Assembly (NCBI GenBank): GCA_023091735.1 | Contig: JALKBU010001357.1 | Location: 1-12,145, forward strand | Source: Trichomonas tenax | Taxonomy: Eukaryota; Parabasalia; Trichomonadida; Trichomonadidae | Direction of reading: 5' to 3' | DNA length: 12,145 nt | Part shown: positions 8,629-12,145 of the stretch, in pieces | How the letters are laid out: each line of letters starts with the position of its first letter | Position numbering within the stretch: position 1 is the first letter of the stretch | Notes under the pieces: model-generated | What the model was told of the DNA's origin: nothing | The model's database searches: none | What the model saw: only the letters and a program-made list of their open reading frames with translations | Made by a program: the position numbers and the translations under genes

Positions 8629-8631
8629 GAA

Positions 8632-9087
8632 ATGTACTCATCCATGAAGTCCTATGACTGCTCAAGCGACAGCAATGAAAGCGACCACCATGTTGTGTTC
8701 CCAGATATCTTCACACTCATGGGATCCCGCGGAATCTTCATCAACAAGAATCAGATGTCCATTTTCCCAGAACAAGAGTCAATTGTTATCCCCCAGGTTG
8801 CTGCTTCACCTGTACAGAACCCAATCAAGAAGCGCAAGGAAGGAAAGCGCACATTGTTCTCAGATTCACAGCGTTCTATCCTTATGCATTGGCTTAAGAA
8901 CCATCAGTCAAACCCATATCCAACATCCACAGAAAAGCAGGAGCTTATGGATAAAACAGGCCTTAACCGTGACCAGATCAATGTTTGGTTCACAAACAAC
9001 AGAGTTAGACATGGAATGTCATGCTCTTCCCAGCACCATGGAAAGAACTCCCATTCTAACATGTATAATCTTAGCTATCAGCTGTAA
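8632..9087 (+). CDS. TALE-class homeodomain protein
   Basis: A 151-residue protein, probably a nuclear DNA-binding transcription factor. Residues about 66-128 form a homeodomain: a basic N-terminal arm (KKRKEGKR, 66-73), helix 1 (about 77-91), a loop containing PYP (95-97) that is the TALE three-residue extension signature, helix 2 (about 99-108) and recognition helix 3 with W119-F120-T121-N122-N123-R124-V125-R126. The invariant W48, F49, N51 and R53 equivalents are present. Position 50, usually Ile, Gly or Ala in TALE proteins, is Thr. The N-terminal 65 residues are Ser- and acid-rich and not assigned; the short C-tail is Ser/His/Asn-rich. Codon use is distinct: 9 of 10 Lys are AAG and all 6 Phe are TTC, unlike the AT-ending codons of neighbouring genes. 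This could mean strong expression or different ancestry. A TAAA lies about 34 bases past the stop. The gene is isolated by about 3 kb on each side. Confidence 0.85.
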   Translation: MYSSMKSYDCSSDSNESDHHVVFPDIFTLMGSRGIFINKNQMSIFPEQESIVIPQVAASPVQNPIKKRKEGKRTLFSDSQRSILMHWLKNHQSNPYPTSTEKQELMDKTGLNRDQINVWFTNNRVRHGMSCSSQHHGKNSHSNMYNLSYQL

Positions 9088-10086
9088 TTAGTTTGATTTT
9101 ATTTGTTTGTATGTATTTTATAAACTAAAATGTTTAAAACAAATTTGCAATTTTTCTCCCTTGTAAACTTGTAATTCTCATGAGTTCCTTCATCAGTTTT
9201 AATCAAATATTTATTAAATTTCCTATTAAAGAGATAATCGACATAAACGTTTATGGTTTTATATTTTGTCGATTTTGATTTAGTTTTCTAAATGAAAACA
9301 TGTGTTTTGCTTGAAATGTTCTCATAATTTGCAAATTTTCGAAAATAAGTTAGCTTTTCATCAATTTGCTCTTTACCAAATATTACTATTCCTCAAGACA
9401 ATAACATTGATTATACTGCAAATAGTTAATTCATGGAATAAAACAAATTGGAAAAATGTTATTGATAATTTTTAAGAATTGTTCGTATTCTTACATCCTG
9501 AGGCTATTGGATCTTATTGGTACTAAGAAAATGCGATCTATACATATTCGGTATTCAATTGATATTGATAAGTTTACTATCAAAAGAAATATTTGGTAAT
9601 ATTCATTATCTTTATTGGGCTGCTGGATATTTATCACAAATTTAGATCAAAAATTCTTTCAAAATGATGCTGATTTAATTGACATTCATGAATTACATCT
9701 AGATTTACTTATGGAATGATTACAGAAGGAATTGTATTGCTTTAAAATTATGAGACTGAACATGGCCAAAAGCATTATCATACTAAGATACTTTGATTAA
9801 AATAGTATTATCAAAATTACTCCATTTTTGTTTACACACCAACATCTCACTTTTGTAACCTAAGGGAACTTTTAGTTGTTTATTCTAATAATAGAATCAT
9901 ATGTGACCAGGAATTTTGGGACTAAAAAATAGCTTTCTCGTAATCTACAACTTTCTAGCATATTCTAATTGGCTATTCTTATTTTATAGCTTATATAAAA
10001 CAATACTTTTAATGTTTTAGGTTAAAATATTACATTTTTGGAATGAATTCTAATATTCAAATATTATTTAACGATAACATATATTT
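9088..10086. other. AT-rich flank of the homeodomain gene, no gene seen
   Basis: TAAA signals at 9121-9129 probably serve the homeodomain gene. The rest is AT-rich (17-18% GC in 9961-10080) with dense stops in every frame. No RNA gene, repeat family or mobile element was recognised. Confidence 0.5.
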
Positions 10087-10582
10087 TTAAATAGTTCTTT
10101 GATTTCTAATGCCTTTGTATATAATAGTGTTGAAGTCACATAAGGAAATATTAAATCCAGAAAAATCAAAAACTTGAGAACTCAGATAAATAGTTAAATT
10201 TACATGGAAATAAAAGGAGGGTAACTTTTTTCCCATTTTTTCGGAGTTTCTTCTCTTCAGTAAACTTTTTCCTATGACAAGTTGCAACAATTCTGCTACT
10301 TCCATTAGACTAAGCAAAAGGATTGCCGCCAGTTTACAATAGACATCATCGCCGAAAGCAAAATCTATTAAAGAGATATTATCGAATTAACCTGCACTTT
10401 AACAATTATTTGATATTCCAGGGTTCTATAGCACACTTATTAGATTGCGCTACTTTTGAGGCGTTTTCGATGTATGAAATAATCTCAATTTTTTCGATCT
10501 TTGTCAAAATACTACAATTTTGACTGTAGGTCGCAGCATATAAAGAATATATATCATTTATGTCACAGAAGTACTTTTCAAG
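10087..10582 (-). pseudogene. possible decayed coding stretch
   Basis: Two protein-like open segments lie in different minus-strand frames. One runs 10582 to 10406 (58 codons, then TAA; it includes YFCDINDIYSLYAATYSQ). The other runs 10386 to 10087 (99 codons, then TAA; it includes DFAFGDDVYCKLAAILLLS). The second has its first ATG only about a quarter of the way in, at 10305. The segments are separated by stops and a frame change, and neither has an Inr-type start. GC content over 10261-10500 is about 34%, against 17-23% in nearby flanks and similar to coding DNA here. A frame of 99 codons at this composition is uncommon but not impossible by chance. The family is not recognised. It may be an old gene broken by frameshifts, or noise. 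Confidence 0.25.
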
Positions 10583-11640
10583 TCATTAGAATGAGCCAGT
10601 TTTATAATACAAAATGGAATTTACGAACAGATGAGATTCTTGGTTAAAAATACTCTGTTACTGAATGCACATGATACTTTTCTAACATTTACATCAGTAA
10701 AATGTTGATTTACCTTTATTACAAACTTAATCGAAATTCCAAGAGACCAAAAATGATAAAACCTAACCTCTGTTTGTACAAAATACTATTTTCTATGTAA
10801 TCAGGATACAATTAACTATGCTGTTAGACTTAATTCAAATGAAAATTTTGAAAAAAAATCATATTTATGTTATAACATATGCAAACTTTATGGAGCATAT
10901 ATTTGAAAAGTGAACTTAAAGATTCTCTCTACTTTCTTTATGAAAAATCTTATAAAATGGATAATTATTTTGAATATTGGCTATAAAACACAAATATTTT
11001 CAAGTTTCAGTATTCTCACTATAATATATTCAACTAAAAGTTATTTCATTTATGTACTCACACGATAGTATGAAGTCTGGGCTCATTCCAATTGCAGAAT
11101 ATGGTGCTGCAACAGCTGGAAATGATAGCAACAAATTTTACTACTCTAGTATACATAAATGTTATGTTCTTACCATAATTGCAATGAGCAATTATAGAGA
11201 ATCTAGGAATCGCTTGTATAGAGCGTGATTTTCTTTGCACATACCATCATAAGTATTAGAATATGTATGCGATCTGGATTTACTCAAGATCCAACCCAAA
11301 AATAGCTGTATATTCCTTTGATTCACTCAAAAATATGAGCATATTCATCTTTTCTCAATAGGTATTATTATTTTATTAGTTCTGTATTTTCAAATCTAAC
11401 ATATGCAAATGTCATGCTATAATATATGAACAAATCAGTATTTTTCATAAAAATATTTTAATTTTGTTGTATTAAATCATAGTCAGGTGAAAATTTGCAA
11501 TATAACATGCATCGATCAAGTATTTAATCTAAATGATGCGCTTCATGTGGCTATTTAAGTCTCCATTGGCCGAGATATCAATTTGATTTCATCGAAAAAT
11601 TGAACAATTTAAATATTTGAAGTGTGATAATACTATACTC
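10583..11640. other. AT-rich stretch without a recognisable gene
   Basis: No long reading frame is present. A minus-strand open stretch at about 10640-10800 may continue the decayed coding region to its left, but the evidence is only a protein-like translation. The reading frame on the minus strand near 11058-11240 is short, lacks a promoter signal and is not credited as a gene. Confidence 0.4.
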
Positions 11641-11668
11641 GCAATTTAATATCAAGTGAGACAAGTTA

Positions 11669-11830
11669 ATGTTCGATATTTGCATTTTTTGCTCGAAATA
11701 CGATTTCAATCTGGATGATTGGCTCACACAAATGACAGCCGCTCGTATATTATTTGTTCCTCATTGTGTGAGATCGAAGGCAATTGGTAGTAAAAGGCGA
11801 AGTTCCCCCCTTTTATGGAAATGCGCATAA
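11669..11830 (+). CDS. short hypothetical ORF at GC-rich right edge
   Basis: A 53-codon ORF starts MFDICIFCSKYDFN and ends PLLWKCA. It contains cysteines, a His-Cys pair and a basic SKAIGSKRR stretch. GC content over 11701-11820 is about 42%, well above the intergenic background and even above most genes here. No Inr or CCTTT box precedes its ATG, and it contains a strong inverted repeat (11723-11772). Another short frame on the minus strand covers the same DNA. It could be a small gene, a fragment of a decayed gene or part of a structured RNA. Confidence 0.2.
   Translation: MFDICIFCSKYDFNLDDWLTQMTAARILFVPHCVRSKAIGSKRRSSPLLWKCA
11723..11772. repeat. inverted repeat / hairpin
   Basis: CTCACACAAATG (11723-11734) is followed, after 27 bases, by CATTGTGTGAG (11762-11772). 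The arms pair over 11 base pairs with a single bulged A. This is much stronger than background palindromes in AT-rich DNA. It may be an RNA stem, a protein-binding site or a relic of a mobile-element end. Confidence 0.4.
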
Positions 11831-11870
11831 GTTTATAATTTAATGGACTACAAGATTTTTTATAGATAAT

Positions 11871-11891
11871 GGCGGGAAAAAAATTTGGCGC
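11871..11891. promoter_or_regulatory. paired E2F/DP-like sites
   Basis: GGCGGGAAA (11871-11879) is TTTCCCGCC on the minus strand, and TTTGGCGC (11884-11891) lies on the plus strand four bases away. Both match the E2F/DP consensus TTT(C/G)(C/G)CGC. They lie 27-47 bases upstream of an Inr-like start at 11918. E2F sites control S-phase genes in many eukaryotes. The use of this motif here is inferred from sequence match and position only. Confidence 0.35.
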
Positions 11892-11915
11892 ATTTTTGAA
11901 AGAAACAGAAAAGTG

Positions 11916-11963
11916 TCATTAATACTGATGTCTTCTATCACTGGCAACAATGTATCGGGCTAA
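11916..11963 (+). promoter_or_regulatory. Inr-like start with 11-codon ORF
   Basis: TCATTAATACTG (TCA at 11916-11918) fits the trichomonad Inr, and an ATG follows 10 bases after the presumed start. The reading frame then ends after only 11 codons (MSSITGNNVSG, stop 11961-11963). No canonical trichomonad intron (GTATGT with ACTAACACACAG) is present to extend it. The transcript could be non-coding, a decayed gene, or not made. Confidence 0.3.
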
Positions 11964-12124
11964 CACTCACTACACCATTTAAGCTCGGGGTAGATTGTTT
12001 TGAAGTTCTTTATCCAGGGAATTTGATAAATAGTTCCTTGTAGTGGTATAGCTATGCTACTCAGAACAAATATCATTGCTAATGTAGCTATTAAGCCTAA
12101 TAGCCATTCTGATTCCCAAAGCAA
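11960..12124 (-). other. short open frame with a hydrophobic segment at the right edge
   Basis: A minus-strand frame is open from a TGA at 12125-12127 to a TAG at 11960-11962. Its translation contains a probable membrane helix (WLLGLIATLAMIFVLSSIAI) followed by a Trp-, Lys- and Cys-containing tail. The first ATG is internal, at 12076. GC content is 47% in 11941-12000 and about 34% beyond. It could be the 3' part of a broken gene whose remainder lies right of the window, but the stop at 12125 closes the frame within the window. Family unknown. Confidence 0.2.
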
Positions 12125-12145
12125 TCATTTTATATGTCACTTTTA

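Larger units (their letters stand above)
5543..8631. other. 3.1-kb intergenic region without a convincing gene
   Basis: Mostly AT-rich sequence with frequent stops in all frames. Patches of raised GC occur at about 6721-6900 and 7621-7740 (roughly a third GC, against below a quarter in much of the region). Their best frames are short or broken by stops. This could be decayed coding DNA or regulatory sequence of the homeodomain gene. A GC-rich hairpin lies at 7192-7208, and an M3-like plus Inr-like pair lies near 7967-8003 with no good ORF behind it. No tRNA, rRNA or intact transposon was recognised. Confidence 0.5.

Noticed and set aside
8654..9091. 145-codon plus-strand frame overlapping the homeodomain gene
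   Set aside because: It is the +1 shadow of the homeodomain gene, kept open by that gene's unusual codon use. It lacks its own promoter and shows no domain, while the homeodomain frame has a clear fold signature and an Inr.
10323..10523. 66-codon plus-strand frame
   Set aside because: It is antisense to the more convincing minus-strand decayed stretch and shows no start signal.
11058..11240. 60-codon minus-strand frame
   Set aside because: Short, without Inr, CCTTT box or recognisable domain, in AT-rich DNA.
11950..11980. Possible very short intron (GTATCG...CTAACAC) that would extend the 11-codon ORF at 11928
   Set aside because: The donor is not GTATGT, the branch/acceptor is not ACTAACACACAG and no AG acceptor follows at the right place.

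Overview
The window looks like AT-rich nuclear DNA of a protist, most probably a parabasalid (Trichomonas or Tritrichomonas type). The proteins are eukaryotic (a WDR82/Swd2-like WD40 protein, an FHIP-family protein, a TALE homeodomain protein). All genes are intronless with short leaders. Two starts sit just behind trichomonad-type core promoter elements: an Inr of form TCA+1Y(T/A) and an M5 CCTTT box. Two stop codons overlap a TAAA, the trichomonad polyadenylation signal. Lineage assignment is an inference; Entamoeba was considered, but its promoter boxes were not seen.

Layout. 1-597: AT-rich, no gene seen. 598-1569 (-): acidic, single-pass, probably type II membrane protein. 1570-2006: divergent promoter region. 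2007-2984 (+): WDR82/Swd2-like WD40 protein. This gene converges on 3173-3538 (-), a small membrane-anchored protein with a proline-rich tail. 3986-5542 (-): FHIP/RAI16-like helical protein of the dynein adaptor type. 5543-8631: a 3.1-kb stretch without a convincing gene. 8632-9087 (+): a TALE-class homeodomain protein whose codon usage is clearly more GC-ending than that of its neighbours. 9088-12145: another 3 kb without an intact long gene. It holds a probable decayed coding stretch (10087-10582, -) and a GC-richer right edge (from about 11.67 kb) with a hairpin, two short ORFs, an E2F-like site pair and an Inr-like start.

The genes do not form a pathway. Each has its own promoter, and the products suggest separate roles: histone methylation or transcription termination (WDR82/Swd2), endosome-dynein linkage (FHIP), gene regulation (homeodomain) and two membrane proteins of unknown function. 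The most interesting signals are the homeodomain factor with threonine at recognition position 50, a 10-mer placed at identical spacing before the ATG of two genes, and the E2F-like pair at the right edge. No tRNA, rRNA, CRISPR array or intact mobile element was recognised.
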